The notes beneath the pieces were generated by a model. The model made no database searches. It was not told the DNA's origin and worked only from the letters and a program-made list of their open reading frames with translations. From an uncultured Caulobacteraceae bacterium (lineage in GTDB: Bacteria > Pseudomonadota > Alphaproteobacteria > Caulobacterales > Caulobacteraceae), in the NCBI GenBank assembly GCA_937138625.1, contig CAKZPF010000009.1, positions 1 to 64,000 of the forward strand: DNA of 64,000 nucleotides, written 5' to 3'. Made by a program: the position numbers and the translations under genes. Each line of letters starts with the position of its first letter. Within the stretch, counting starts at the first letter, position 1. Shown piece by piece: positions 27,965 to 36,853 of this stretch.

Positions 27965-29647
27965 ATGACCAACATCGGCAACGTCACCATCACAAACGAC
28001 AACACAGGCGCCCTGAACAAAATGCGCGACGACTTTGTTGCGCGCGTGGCTGAGCATAACAACGTTGCTTTAATGGCTACTGACAAAGCCTGGGCCAGTG
28101 AAAACACTGCCACGGGCAAAACAATCCAGACCATTCTGGGCGATGATTACGGCGACGCCACCATCCAGGAGCAAGGCAACGCCCTGTGGGATGCTAACGC
28201 CAAGGGCCTGAAAGCCCTTCTGGAAGCCCAGGGCGTTAACTACAGTGATCTGGAACCGGAAGTGGTCGCGACCTTGGATGCCCTGGCCAATATTCATGGC
28301 CCCAGCGGTGTGATGAAAAAATTGAGCAACTCTGACGATGCCAAAGCCATGCTGGATAAGCTAAAAGACTGGAATGACGGCAATCTGTTCAACAATATTG
28401 ACCACATTGATGGCAGACAAAACAATTTGCTGGACAAGATCGGGGACGCACTCACCGGCATTGTGGGCGGCGGGCCAGAAGCCATGGGTGATGACAACAC
28501 CAGTCGCCAGGCAGGAGCCGGTGAGAGCACCGCGGGAACAGGCAGCAACACAAACGCCAATCCCACTGGGGAAAATGAAGACTTTTCGGCTAATGCTTTA
28601 GGCAATAACGAAACAAGCACCGCCACGGACACAACAGGCGCCGTGACCAATGTCGACGATGCTGCCCCGGTCGAAGGCACCGGCCCATCTGTTGACGAGC
28701 AAATGGATGCCGTGAAGATCATGATCGCCAATGGCCATGCGCAACGTCAAGCGGCCATGGCTGGCCTTCCCACCCTCCTTCCCGCTGCGGGCAGCCCACA
28801 AATGGAGGCCCTGGCACGTGAGTTGGGCAACGATATAATGCAGCGCTTCGGGGCGCTCGATACGGCCAAGAATTATGCAGGTGAGGCCACCGAAGCCTTG
28901 ACCGCACTGCAGGCCCAAATCCAGGCCATGCCTGAGGGCGACGATAAAGCCCGCCTGCAAGATAAATTCAACGCCCTGAGCCTAGACCTGAGCGAACTGA
29001 ACACTGACAGCGATAATAGCGAGGTCGCACTTCAGGCCATTGTTGGTCAGATTCAGGACCTGACTTTAACAGACCCCACACCTTGGGAGAACGGGTCCTT
29101 CTTTCGCACGTACAAGAATGAAGTATCCGGTCTCGAGAAGGCCGACAAGCGTCAGAACGATGATGACCCAAGCGAGGAGTTTTACGGCAAATATCGCCTG
29201 CCCGAAAGCTTCATTCGCAACACTTATGGCGCTGTCATCGCTGATACATTTGAATTGCCCTCTGTCAACGACATCGAAGACAAACACATTCACGCCTTTG
29301 TCCGAAATCCAAAGAGATTTGGCCTCGAGGACAAAGACGCGCCTGTGGTGGCTTACATGGAGCTGGCCCGCAACAGCCTGATCCGTACCTTGGGTGAAGC
29401 TGGCTATACGCAGCTCGAGCTCAGCGCTGATCGCCCCGAGGTGATGGCCGCCTTTGAAATTGCCATGGCCAAACAGGCCGGCTACCTGGCTGATAACGAG
29501 AACGTTGCCTTGACCCAAGAGCAGAAGAATAACGTTGTCACGTTTTTTGAAAACGAACTGAAGCACCAAGGCATTGAAATGATTAATATCCAGCCCTTCA
29601 TGCCCGCAGAGGTGATCACCAATGACGGCGCGACGGCCGCGACCTAG
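27965..29647 (+). CDS. Array protein B: large unknown protein of a paralogous family
   Basis: A 560-residue paralogue of array protein A over both ends. The N-terminal block is described with A. A polar, Thr/Asn/Asp-rich linker covers about 165-235. The C-terminal part has ADKRQNDDDPSEEFYGKYRLPESFI (Phe at 406), HIHAFVRNPKR, LGEAGYTQLELSADRPEV and a final GIEMINIQPF, which match GLPTVDIEPF of A. ADKR also appears in C and D, linking all four. No signal peptide. A strong terminator follows at 29672, so A and B seem transcribed apart from C-E. Confidence 0.76.
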   Translation: MTNIGNVTITNDNTGALNKMRDDFVARVAEHNNVALMATDKAWASENTATGKTIQTILGDDYGDATIQEQGNALWDANAKGLKALLEAQGVNYSDLEPEVVATLDALANIHGPSGVMKKLSNSDDAKAMLDKLKDWNDGNLFNNIDHIDGRQNNLLDKIGDALTGIVGGGPEAMGDDNTSRQAGAGESTAGTGSNTNANPTGENEDFSANALGNNETSTATDTTGAVTNVDDAAPVEGTGPSVDEQMDAVKIMIANGHAQRQAAMAGLPTLLPAAGSPQMEALARELGNDIMQRFGALDTAKNYAGEATEALTALQAQIQAMPEGDDKARLQDKFNALSLDLSELNTDSDNSEVALQAIVGQIQDLTLTDPTPWENGSFFRTYKNEVSGLEKADKRQNDDDPSEEFYGKYRLPESFIRNTYGAVIADTFELPSVNDIEDKHIHAFVRNPKRFGLEDKDAPVVAYMELARNSLIRTLGEAGYTQLELSADRPEVMAAFEIAMAKQAGYLADNENVALTQEQKNNVVTFFENELKHQGIEMINIQPFMPAEVITNDGATAAT

Positions 29648-29671
29648 TGCAAATTGCACTTCGTGAAATGC

Positions 29672-29699
29672 AAAAACCCGCCTCCGTGGCGGGTTTTTT
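29672..29699 (+). terminator. Rho-independent terminator after array gene B
   Basis: Stem CCCGCC/GGCGGG with loop TCCGT, five A before and six T after. Confidence 0.9.
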
Positions 29700-29792
29700 A
29701 TGGCGTTTTGTATGATGTCTTTTTTGGCGCCCCCATTCTGGTTTGGTGGTCACGATTCTAGGCATTTTTTTGCAAAATCCTAAACGTCCGCA

Positions 29793-29820
29793 TTGACATA
29801 TATATTTTATACTTTATATT
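29793..29820 (+). promoter_or_regulatory. Sigma-70-type promoter for array genes C and D
   Basis: TTGACA at 29793-29798, a 16-base A+T-rich spacer, and TATATT at 29815-29820. This is the best promoter match in the window and predicts a leader of about 170 bases before the ATG at 29996. Confidence 0.7.
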
Positions 29821-29995
29821 TAGTTCCGACACTTAAGTGAATAAGATCTTGCCATTTCGCCTTTGAAGTGATACGGCGCATATAGAAAAATCTCCATGAC
29901 TTGCGGCGCACACGCCCACAATCGCGATCGTAAGTTGAGGCCGTCCGTCAACGCCCATGATCCGCGGCCCTAACGCCACGCCAAGGACAATTCGT

Positions 29996-31273
29996 ATGAG
30001 CACGCCCACCACCGCCACACCCAAAGCCATCCCCACCGCTTATGGGGCCGAACCTCAGCCCGCCAGCCTGGGACGCAGCCTGGTTGAAACGGCGCAGATC
30101 ACAGCCCAAGCCTTCCAGACCGCCTTTGGGAACATGGGTGCGGCAATCAACCTCGTCACCGAAAGTGCCCACACGGCCATCGACAGTACAAAACCCGTCA
30201 ACGCGGCCCTGACGTCGGGCCACCAGGCGGCGGTGGCGAGCACAACCCCAGATCAGCTGACCACCAACCGCAATCGCAATATGCTGGAAAGCGTTCAACA
30301 GGATATCGCCTTGGCCAACAGGTTGTTGGATGGCGTTATCCAGGATTTAGATCTCGAGCGCTTGGCGTCTGACCCTGTATACCTCCGGGCTGTGGCGGCC
30401 GATATGGGGCAGACGAATATGTTTGCGCGGCAAACCGGGCTTCGGAATGCGGATCAGATTTTGATCAGACTGCAAGATCAATACATGGACGAATTGCCAA
30501 AGACCTTGGTGACAATATATGGCGAGGCTGAAGACAGCCCCCTTCTAGAGGAAGGGCGCCAAACCTCTGAGGATATGCTGGCCACGATCGAGCGTGTGCG
30601 CGAGATGTTCGCGCCGCTGAAGACTTTGTTTGAGGCCGACGATAATTTCTCGTTTGCAAGCCTCCAGCCTGAAGCGTTTTTGGATGAGATGGTGGCACAT
30701 CGCCGCCACTTCCCCGAGGCAGACAAACGCGAGCGGCGCAAAGACCCTGAACAGGAGTATTATACCCAGTATAAATTCCCGGAAGATAAGGCGCTGGATA
30801 TGACGCGCGACACCATGCTGGCCGAAAATCCCCGCCTACTTAAAAAATATGACCCCTTCAAGCCTCGGGAAGATCAGCGCATTTTTTCCGACCGCCGCAT
30901 TCACACCTATATTCACCAAAGTGCTGATGAGCATGCGACCAAAATGATTGCGGACATCTATCGCCAATTCGCAACCAAATTGTATGAGCAGGGCTTCAAA
31001 AATGGCGAGCTGGATATGAACCGCCCCGGTGTTCAGGCTGGGATTGAGGCAGCCATGGCTGAACTGTTGGCCGTGCCAAACCTATACACAAAATTTTACG
31101 ATGGCAGCCTCAGCGACCCCCAATGGGACCAAGCCATGGAAAATGCTGTTCAGCTTTTCCATCACAACATCGAAGCCCATGGCGAAGTCTTTGTGGACAT
31201 CCCCAGCCTGTCCAATGATGAATATATCTTTCTTCTGACCGGCAAGGACCCTAGCGCCACCACGTCCAACTGA
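29996..31273 (+). CDS. Array protein C: unknown protein, close paralogue of D
   Basis: A 425-residue protein of unknown function. A Thr/Ala/Pro-rich N-terminus without signal peptide is followed by a helical region NRNMLESVQQDI...LRNADQILIRLQDQYMDELP that matches gene D. The family motif PEADKRERRKDPEQEYYTQYKFPEDKAL (Tyr at 255) is followed by RRIHTYIH and DMNRPGVQAG. It ends with HGEVFVDIPSL, corresponding to the INIQPF end of B. AAGGA stands nine bases before this ATG, which supports it over the ATG at 29957. Gene D follows after 29 bp. Confidence 0.75.
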   Translation: MSTPTTATPKAIPTAYGAEPQPASLGRSLVETAQITAQAFQTAFGNMGAAINLVTESAHTAIDSTKPVNAALTSGHQAAVASTTPDQLTTNRNRNMLESVQQDIALANRLLDGVIQDLDLERLASDPVYLRAVAADMGQTNMFARQTGLRNADQILIRLQDQYMDELPKTLVTIYGEAEDSPLLEEGRQTSEDMLATIERVREMFAPLKTLFEADDNFSFASLQPEAFLDEMVAHRRHFPEADKRERRKDPEQEYYTQYKFPEDKALDMTRDTMLAENPRLLKKYDPFKPREDQRIFSDRRIHTYIHQSADEHATKMIADIYRQFATKLYEQGFKNGELDMNRPGVQAGIEAAMAELLAVPNLYTKFYDGSLSDPQWDQAMENAVQLFHHNIEAHGEVFVDIPSLSNDEYIFLLTGKDPSATTSN

Positions 31274-31302
31274 CCCCCGCCCACCAACCCCAGAGCCCCA
31301 CC

Positions 31303-32550
31303 ATGACAAACCCCGCCACTGCCAACCTTGTTAGCCATCGCGCCCCAGAGCCCTTGCCTGTGCCTTCTGATGGGCTGATCAATATTTGGCGTGGATTTCA
31401 AAACGAGCTGACGACCGCCGTGGCGGTTCGGGGCGCTGCTGACGAAGCCCTAAGCGCCATCAGCGTAGCAGGCCATCAGGTGGCTGCCGGGGCCACTGAC
31501 GCCATCACAACCGTTGGCACTGACGGCCTGCGTTCAAATGTTAATAAAAACATGATGGATGAAATGGCTCGGGACATCGATCTGGCCGAAACGCTGATCG
31601 AGCACGCCACCCAAGGCATTGACTTCCCGCGATTATCGACAGACCCAGAATATGCACAGGCCGTGGCACGAGATGTCGGCCAATCGGGAATTATGTTTCG
31701 CCAACGCGGTCTGCAAAAAGCCGATGAAATCCTGACCCAGCTGAAAGATCAGTATGTCTATGACATGCCGACCGTACTGGTGAGCATATACCAAGAACCC
31801 GCAGACAGCGAGTTGTTACCCCAAGCGCGCGCGCTGAGTGCCAAGATGCGTGATACCGTTGATCGGTTTGTTACCTTTGCAGATAATTTCAATAACTTGA
31901 TCGAAACTTTCAATACCATGCCCGCCCCCAAAGTGTTTGTTGGCGGCGACTTCACAGACATGATGATTGAAAGCCGGGCCGATTTGCCCGAAGCCGATAA
32001 GCGCGAACGCCGCAAAGACCCCGAGCAAGAGTTCTATACTGAATACAAATTGCCTGAGGACAAAAGCTTATCCCTGAGCATGCAGCATATCCTTGATGAC
32101 TCCTCGCGCCTTTATCGCAAGCGCGAGCGGGAAGAGACCACGCAAGATAGCGAGTACTCTTTCTCGACGGATCGCCGCATCCATAAATATGCGCACGCTT
32201 ACGCCGACGAGCAAGCCGCCACCATGGCCGGAGAGGTTATGGAGCAGTTCAAGTCTGAACTTGGTCTTTTGGGCTATACCGACACGGAATTGGATGCCAA
32301 CCGCCCTGGGGTCAAGGCCGGCTTTGATGCCGCTATGGAAATCTTGCTGGCCGTACCAGGACTTTATACCGAAACCTACGGCGAACGGCCGCAAGACCCA
32401 GCTTGGGGAGCCGCGATGGAAAAGGCAATTGAAGCTTTTCACAAGCAAGCTCATGCCCATGGCGAGGTGTTCATCAATATTGACGAGCTGCCTTCGGAAT
32501 CAATCCGGTTTTTGATGACGGGCAACCAAGAAATCCTAAGCCGTAATTAG
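31303..32550 (+). CDS. Array protein D: unknown protein, close paralogue of C
   Basis: A 415-residue protein aligning with C almost end to end: NVNKNMMDEMARDIDLAE, LQKADEILTQLKDQY, PEADKRERRKDPEQEFYTEYKLPEDKSL (Phe at 244), RRIHKYAHAYADE, DANRPGVKAG and HGEVFINIDEL. The middle differs more. No Shine-Dalgarno sequence is visible before the ATG, so translation may depend on ribosomes coming from C. No signal peptide or membrane segment is present. C and D clearly arose by a recent tandem duplication relative to A and B. Confidence 0.76.
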   Translation: MTNPATANLVSHRAPEPLPVPSDGLINIWRGFQNELTTAVAVRGAADEALSAISVAGHQVAAGATDAITTVGTDGLRSNVNKNMMDEMARDIDLAETLIEHATQGIDFPRLSTDPEYAQAVARDVGQSGIMFRQRGLQKADEILTQLKDQYVYDMPTVLVSIYQEPADSELLPQARALSAKMRDTVDRFVTFADNFNNLIETFNTMPAPKVFVGGDFTDMMIESRADLPEADKRERRKDPEQEFYTEYKLPEDKSLSLSMQHILDDSSRLYRKREREETTQDSEYSFSTDRRIHKYAHAYADEQAATMAGEVMEQFKSELGLLGYTDTELDANRPGVKAGFDAAMEILLAVPGLYTETYGERPQDPAWGAAMEKAIEAFHKQAHAHGEVFINIDELPSESIRFLMTGNQEILSRN

Positions 32551-32594
32551 GCTTTCGACTGACGTGAATTATTAGTTAAAATTTAGAGTTAATT

Positions 32595-32612
32595 TTCGTA
32601 AACATTTACGAA
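32595..32612. promoter_or_regulatory. Perfect inverted repeat before array gene E, possible operator
   Basis: TTCGTAAA-CA-TTTACGAA, eight-base arms around two bases, just upstream of a TATATT (32624-32629) that could be a -10 element. It fits an operator overlapping a promoter; the binding protein is unknown. Confidence 0.45.
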
Positions 32613-32712
32613 GCATAAAGTCCTATATTCGAATTGAATGTGACTGCAAAATTTGCTATGGCTAGGGCGTGGTGATTGGAAATGGGCGTCAATTCGGCTG
32701 TGGGAAACTGAT

Positions 32713-35700
32713 ATGACCGTTACGCGGAGCGCAACACAACAGAATCTCTTAAATACCGAACAAGTCTCTGATTTGTTTCAGGCTTTGTATAACAAACAAA
32801 GTCAGGTTCGCATTGACCCTCGGGCTTTGATGGATTTGGGATACAGCCGGGAAGAGGCCGAATCTATTCCTTTGACCCAAGAGCTTTATGACAAAGTGCT
32901 GGGCAAAAAATTTGAACAACTCCAACATGAATTGACGCGTCCTGGCTATCAGGGTTTAGGGTTAAATTTATCTGATCTGACACCAGAACAAAAAGCCGCC
33001 ATGGCGCTGGGGGCTTATATGTACGGCGCCCGGGGCCTGGCTGATAAATTAAAAGCGGCTGCCTCCACCACCGGCGCTTCAGCGCCTATGGAGGCTTTGG
33101 TCGCCAGAGACTTGACCAAGTTTGCTGGCCCGTCGGCCTTGGCGGTGATTGATGCCATTGATCCCAACGCCATGTTGTTCCAGCCCGTGGTCATCAATAG
33201 CGATGATGGTGGCGCGGCGCACGGCCATTCCCGGCAGCCGGATCATGCACGCCCCGGTCCTGGCCGGGCAGTGCCGACCACCTACACGGATTCCGAGACC
33301 CAAGAGGGGGGCGATCAAGAGCGTGCGGCCTCAGAAAATAGAGATGCAGGCCAGACCACATCTTACGCCCAGGCTTTGTCGGCACGCGCCGAAGACTTAA
33401 AGGCACAAAACCCGTTGTTGGCCCGGGCTGGTGAAAACTTGGGGCGGCCAGTTTCAGCCCCGACCTCTATAGCAACGCCTGCGGCCGCACAAACCACAGG
33501 CGCTCAAGAGCCCCCGGCTGCGCACTCTCGTCCCAAGGTTTGGCTGGCGCGGCAAGGCAGCCGCCTGGTGCAAGACGCCCCCAACCCGGACAAGCCAAAA
33601 GGCGGCCAGGATCCCCTGGCGCCGCAAGACGATCTGGACACGAAAGTTCCGCTCTTGGGCTACAACCCCGAGACCAACGAGCTCTTTATGCCGCACGGCA
33701 TCCACCCGATTTCCTATATGCGGCGGAAGCTTGAGGAAGACACCACAACAGTTATCGAGCGCCTGACGGCCGCCAAAGCCGCCCTAGAAGGCGTAAAGGG
33801 GCAATTGGATAAGGTTAAAAAACCCGCAGACCTAGGGGACATTCAAGGGGGCTTAGAAAAACACTTCGATATTGCCACTGCAGCGGCCGAAATTTTGAAG
33901 CCGGCACCCGGCACGATCCAGAAAATTGAGGGTCTTTACAACGACCTTCAAGCGCAAATGGGTGAAGATGAGTATGCGCCCAAAATTGCCCAGCCGATGA
34001 TGGACGCCTTCACCGAACAAATGAAATATTTGCGGGAAACCCAAGCGCTGGTCGACCAGGCGGCTGCTCTGAAAAATGATATTGCCGAGCTTGCCAAAGA
34101 GATTAAGAAGGGGCTGAAAGGTAAGGAGGCCGGGTTCCAGGCCGCCGCAGTCGCCAAGGCGGAAGCCGCCATCAATGGCACCGCAGACCAGGCCCTCGCT
34201 CTGACCCACGCCCGCATCGAGGACAACAGCTTTCCCCGGCCGCGACCTGGCACGACTGTGACCCCGTACTTTATCCCCATTTCAGCGCTGCGTGAGGTGG
34301 AGGCCGTCACCAAAGCTGTGCAAGAAGCCTATGGTTTAGGCACAGCATCCCCGACGAATGCCCAGTTCAAGGAATGGGTGGAAGGTCGCGGCAAGCAAGA
34401 CAACAATGCCACGATCAACCACGGCCCCTGGGTCGCCAATCAATATTTCAAAGCCCTAAGAGAAGAGGCCACCGAAGCCTTGTCCGAGGCTGGCTTTGCG
34501 GAAGCCATAGAGGACCAACCCGCAGCCTTTCAATCCGCCGTCGCCAACTATCATGTGAACGGAACGGGCTTTGTCGAGGGCTTCACATACAACTTGGATG
34601 AGGGGAAAGCCAGGGCGCAGATCTTGGCTCAGCTCGAGAAGTTGGGCTACAAGTCATTTGCTGATGCTGATCCTGATGGCGTTAGCCAAGCGGTTGAGGC
34701 CTATAAGCAAGGCGGTTTAAATGCCGCCATCGAGGCCTTTAAAACCGCTGATGCCAAACCGATACAGGCCGCTGTTGATGAAAAGAAACAACAGGTTTGG
34801 ACGTGGTTGAACCAGAGAGGCGTCGGCAGTCACGAGATTGATGCGGCCCTTGATGCCTTATCCCATAAAGCCTTGTTTGATTTAGCGGATGAGAAGGCCG
34901 CCTTTGCGTACCTTCTTTCGGAAACGGGCCGGGAACAGGGCTTTTATGAGGCTCGCAAAGTGATTCTAGATAAGCACAAATCTATTGGCGAACGCCTGTC
35001 CCCGCAGCAGGATAAGAATATCGATGATATAACCGAACGGGCCTATGAAGCCCAAAAGCGACAACAAGAACGGGAAGAGCGCCAGAGACCCCCCGACGTT
35101 AATGATGGTCAAGACAATGATCCCATGGCCCGGGCCACTTTGATCTCGCAAGGCCAAGCCAAAGCCGCAACGGATACGACACCGAAAGACTCCGAAGAGT
35201 CCGGTTTTTATGTCGGCACCTCTGGGGTTTTGACCGCTTTGCCTGAGGTCGGTCTCGGAGCTCAGGCCAATGCCTTGTTCTTGGGTCGTGCGCCCGGAAC
35301 GTCAGTTTCTGAGGTTCGTCGCGCCATGCAAAACGCCGGGGCCCCTGTCCCAGAATCCTCGACACCGGATACCCAAGACCAGCGCGTTTACTATGCTGCG
35401 AACACCCAAAACGCTCCACAAGCTGAAAGCCATCCTGATGATGATGCGGAAGGCTTCTATGTGGGCACCCAGGGCTATCTGTCCCAATTGCCAGGCGTCG
35501 GAGAGGAAGCCCAGGCCAATGCCCTACTTTTGGAACCTTATACCGAGGGTATGGGCCCTGAATATGCCCCCCGCATGGCGACAGGCCCGGAAGCCGAGCC
35601 CGAAGGCCAGGTCTATTTCCTAGATCAGAACCCCCAGGATACACCGCCCCCTGCACGCTTTGTTGACGGCACTCCTCCTGCCGCAGGGTCGGAGGATGAA

Positions 35701-35742
35701 GACGACGATGGGACCCCTGGCCCCACCCCGACTTTTATCTAG
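32713..35742 (+). CDS. Array protein E: large modular protein with duplicated C-terminal repeat
   Basis: A 1009-residue protein of unknown function and no signal peptide. The N-terminal 170 residues are helical, followed by a Pro/Ala/Thr-rich linker, a long helical part (about 350-500), and a region with TVTPYFIPISALREVE and LSEAGFAEAIEDQPAAFQSAV that resembles the FYxKYxxP and LxxLGY regions of A-D. The C-terminus carries two copies of about 84 residues, starting at 829 and 913, each with GFYVGTxGxLxxLPxVGxxAQANAL. The start at 32713 is chosen because the extra upstream residues from 32653 have no ribosome site. Confidence 0.72.
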   Translation: MTVTRSATQQNLLNTEQVSDLFQALYNKQSQVRIDPRALMDLGYSREEAESIPLTQELYDKVLGKKFEQLQHELTRPGYQGLGLNLSDLTPEQKAAMALGAYMYGARGLADKLKAAASTTGASAPMEALVARDLTKFAGPSALAVIDAIDPNAMLFQPVVINSDDGGAAHGHSRQPDHARPGPGRAVPTTYTDSETQEGGDQERAASENRDAGQTTSYAQALSARAEDLKAQNPLLARAGENLGRPVSAPTSIATPAAAQTTGAQEPPAAHSRPKVWLARQGSRLVQDAPNPDKPKGGQDPLAPQDDLDTKVPLLGYNPETNELFMPHGIHPISYMRRKLEEDTTTVIERLTAAKAALEGVKGQLDKVKKPADLGDIQGGLEKHFDIATAAAEILKPAPGTIQKIEGLYNDLQAQMGEDEYAPKIAQPMMDAFTEQMKYLRETQALVDQAAALKNDIAELAKEIKKGLKGKEAGFQAAAVAKAEAAINGTADQALALTHARIEDNSFPRPRPGTTVTPYFIPISALREVEAVTKAVQEAYGLGTASPTNAQFKEWVEGRGKQDNNATINHGPWVANQYFKALREEATEALSEAGFAEAIEDQPAAFQSAVANYHVNGTGFVEGFTYNLDEGKARAQILAQLEKLGYKSFADADPDGVSQAVEAYKQGGLNAAIEAFKTADAKPIQAAVDEKKQQVWTWLNQRGVGSHEIDAALDALSHKALFDLADEKAAFAYLLSETGREQGFYEARKVILDKHKSIGERLSPQQDKNIDDITERAYEAQKRQQEREERQRPPDVNDGQDNDPMARATLISQGQAKAATDTTPKDSEESGFYVGTSGVLTALPEVGLGAQANALFLGRAPGTSVSEVRRAMQNAGAPVPESSTPDTQDQRVYYAANTQNAPQAESHPDDDAEGFYVGTQGYLSQLPGVGEEAQANALLLEPYTEGMGPEYAPRMATGPEAEPEGQVYFLDQNPQDTPPPARFVDGTPPAAGSEDEDDDGTPGPTPTFI

Positions 35743-35911
35743 GCTTTTTCCCCACACGCATATGCTTGGTGTCCCTGCAATGGGGTGCAGCTCTGATATA
35801 TGCCCCCCTTGCATCTGTTAATAAATTCTAAATCAAATTTACACCGGACCTTATCTAGTCAAGAAAAGACAAATATGGGACAGTCCAGACAGAAAAAATG
35901 GAGGCCACACC

Positions 35912-36736
35912 ATGGGTAGTCCCTACTTATCAAACGAAAACCGCTTACCTGTAGAGGTCCAATCTCTTAATCATCTTGATAAAAAAGCGGCACCCTGTGT
36001 TGAATACAACGCCCTTTTTTACAGAAACATTGTGTTGATGAATTATGATGTGCTGGGCGGCATGATGGGCCAGCCAAACGAAGATCATAATCCACCCTAT
36101 TTTATCTGGTGCGAGTATTGCGATCAACAGGGTTATAAAATGTATAGATTAATGCTCCCTGAAAACCCAACACCAGAAAATACGAGCAAAGAAAGCTATG
36201 TCGTAGAAATCGGATATGTTGATATGGATGCACCAGAGGGCGTTCCTGAACACCTCAAGCAAGAATACAATTATAATCTTCGTCAAATGCCGATCTTAGA
36301 ACAGCAATGTCACAACATTCCCCCAAGAACAGAAAAACGCAATTTTGATTATTATAAACTTTCGGAAGACCCCCTACTAGAAATCAATCCTGCTTATGGA
36401 ACTACAGAATACCACGACACGGATGGTCATTACCAAATCTGGGAAAAACGTGAATTTTTGATGGATCCCGAAGAGGGCATTTTTAAAGATGTTTTGTACG
36501 AGCGGGATGTGGTCACTCATATGGAGTATTGGGATTACCTCAGATATGGTGGTATTCCTGACCCGGGGTCCGAATGGGTGCTGCCCAAGAAAAAATCAGA
36601 GCCTGAACCAGAGCCTGAACCCCAGCGGCCAGCACCCAAGCCAGAAACCAAACCCAAAAAGAAAGAGGATCCCTTTGAGCTGGACCCCCGGTTGTTGGAT
36701 CCTGATCTATTGGAGCGTTTGCGAGATAGAAACTAG
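35912..36736 (+). CDS. Unknown protein, A+T-richer than its neighbours, EP/KP-rich tail
   Basis: A 274-residue protein of unknown function. The first 220 residues are rich in Tyr, Asn, Glu and Asp with no signal peptide. Then comes a run of Glu-Pro pairs (EPEPEPEPQRPAPKPETKPKKK) and a final acidic helix LDPRLLDPDLLERLRD. The codons favour A/T clearly more than neighbouring genes, which suggests recent arrival. GGAGG stands seven bases before the ATG. It closes the array region; whether it works with the array proteins is unknown. Confidence 0.72.
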   Translation: MGSPYLSNENRLPVEVQSLNHLDKKAAPCVEYNALFYRNIVLMNYDVLGGMMGQPNEDHNPPYFIWCEYCDQQGYKMYRLMLPENPTPENTSKESYVVEIGYVDMDAPEGVPEHLKQEYNYNLRQMPILEQQCHNIPPRTEKRNFDYYKLSEDPLLEINPAYGTTEYHDTDGHYQIWEKREFLMDPEEGIFKDVLYERDVVTHMEYWDYLRYGGIPDPGSEWVLPKKKSEPEPEPEPQRPAPKPETKPKKKEDPFELDPRLLDPDLLERLRDRN

Positions 36737-36766
36737 GCAGTGTCCGCATTGATGCGACGCACTGCC
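36736..36766 (+). terminator. Interrupted hairpin after the 35912 gene
   Basis: Outer arms GGCAGTG/CACTGCC and inner arms CGCAT/ATGCG, separated by small bulges, starting at the last base of the stop codon. There is no T run, so it may act as a transcript-stabilising hairpin instead of an intrinsic terminator. Confidence 0.45.
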
Positions 36767-36853
36767 ATACGTGTTCCCTCAGAGCGTTATGGTTTGGGGC
36801 GACTTAATCAGACCTCAAGCCCTAAGGTCATCAAGCACTAAAGTCCTTAATAC

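Larger units (their letters stand above)
29648..29995. other. Intergenic region of 348 bp with terminator, promoter and long leader
   Basis: Between array genes B and C. It holds the terminator of B, an A+T-rich stretch with a strong promoter, and about 170 bp of G+C-rich leader before the ATG of C. The leader contains no frame that I can support as a gene. Confidence 0.6.

Noticed and set aside
32571-32600. Possible CtrA box (TTAA...TTAA) before array gene E
   Set aside because: The spacing is nine bases instead of seven, and flanking bases do not fit; A+T-rich DNA gives such pairs by chance.
34600-34740. Peptidoglycan-binding-like repeat in array protein E (LEKLGYKS...AVEAYKQ)
   Set aside because: Only the LGY and AVxxY pattern matches; Gly and Thr positions of PG_binding_1 are absent, so it is too weak to call.
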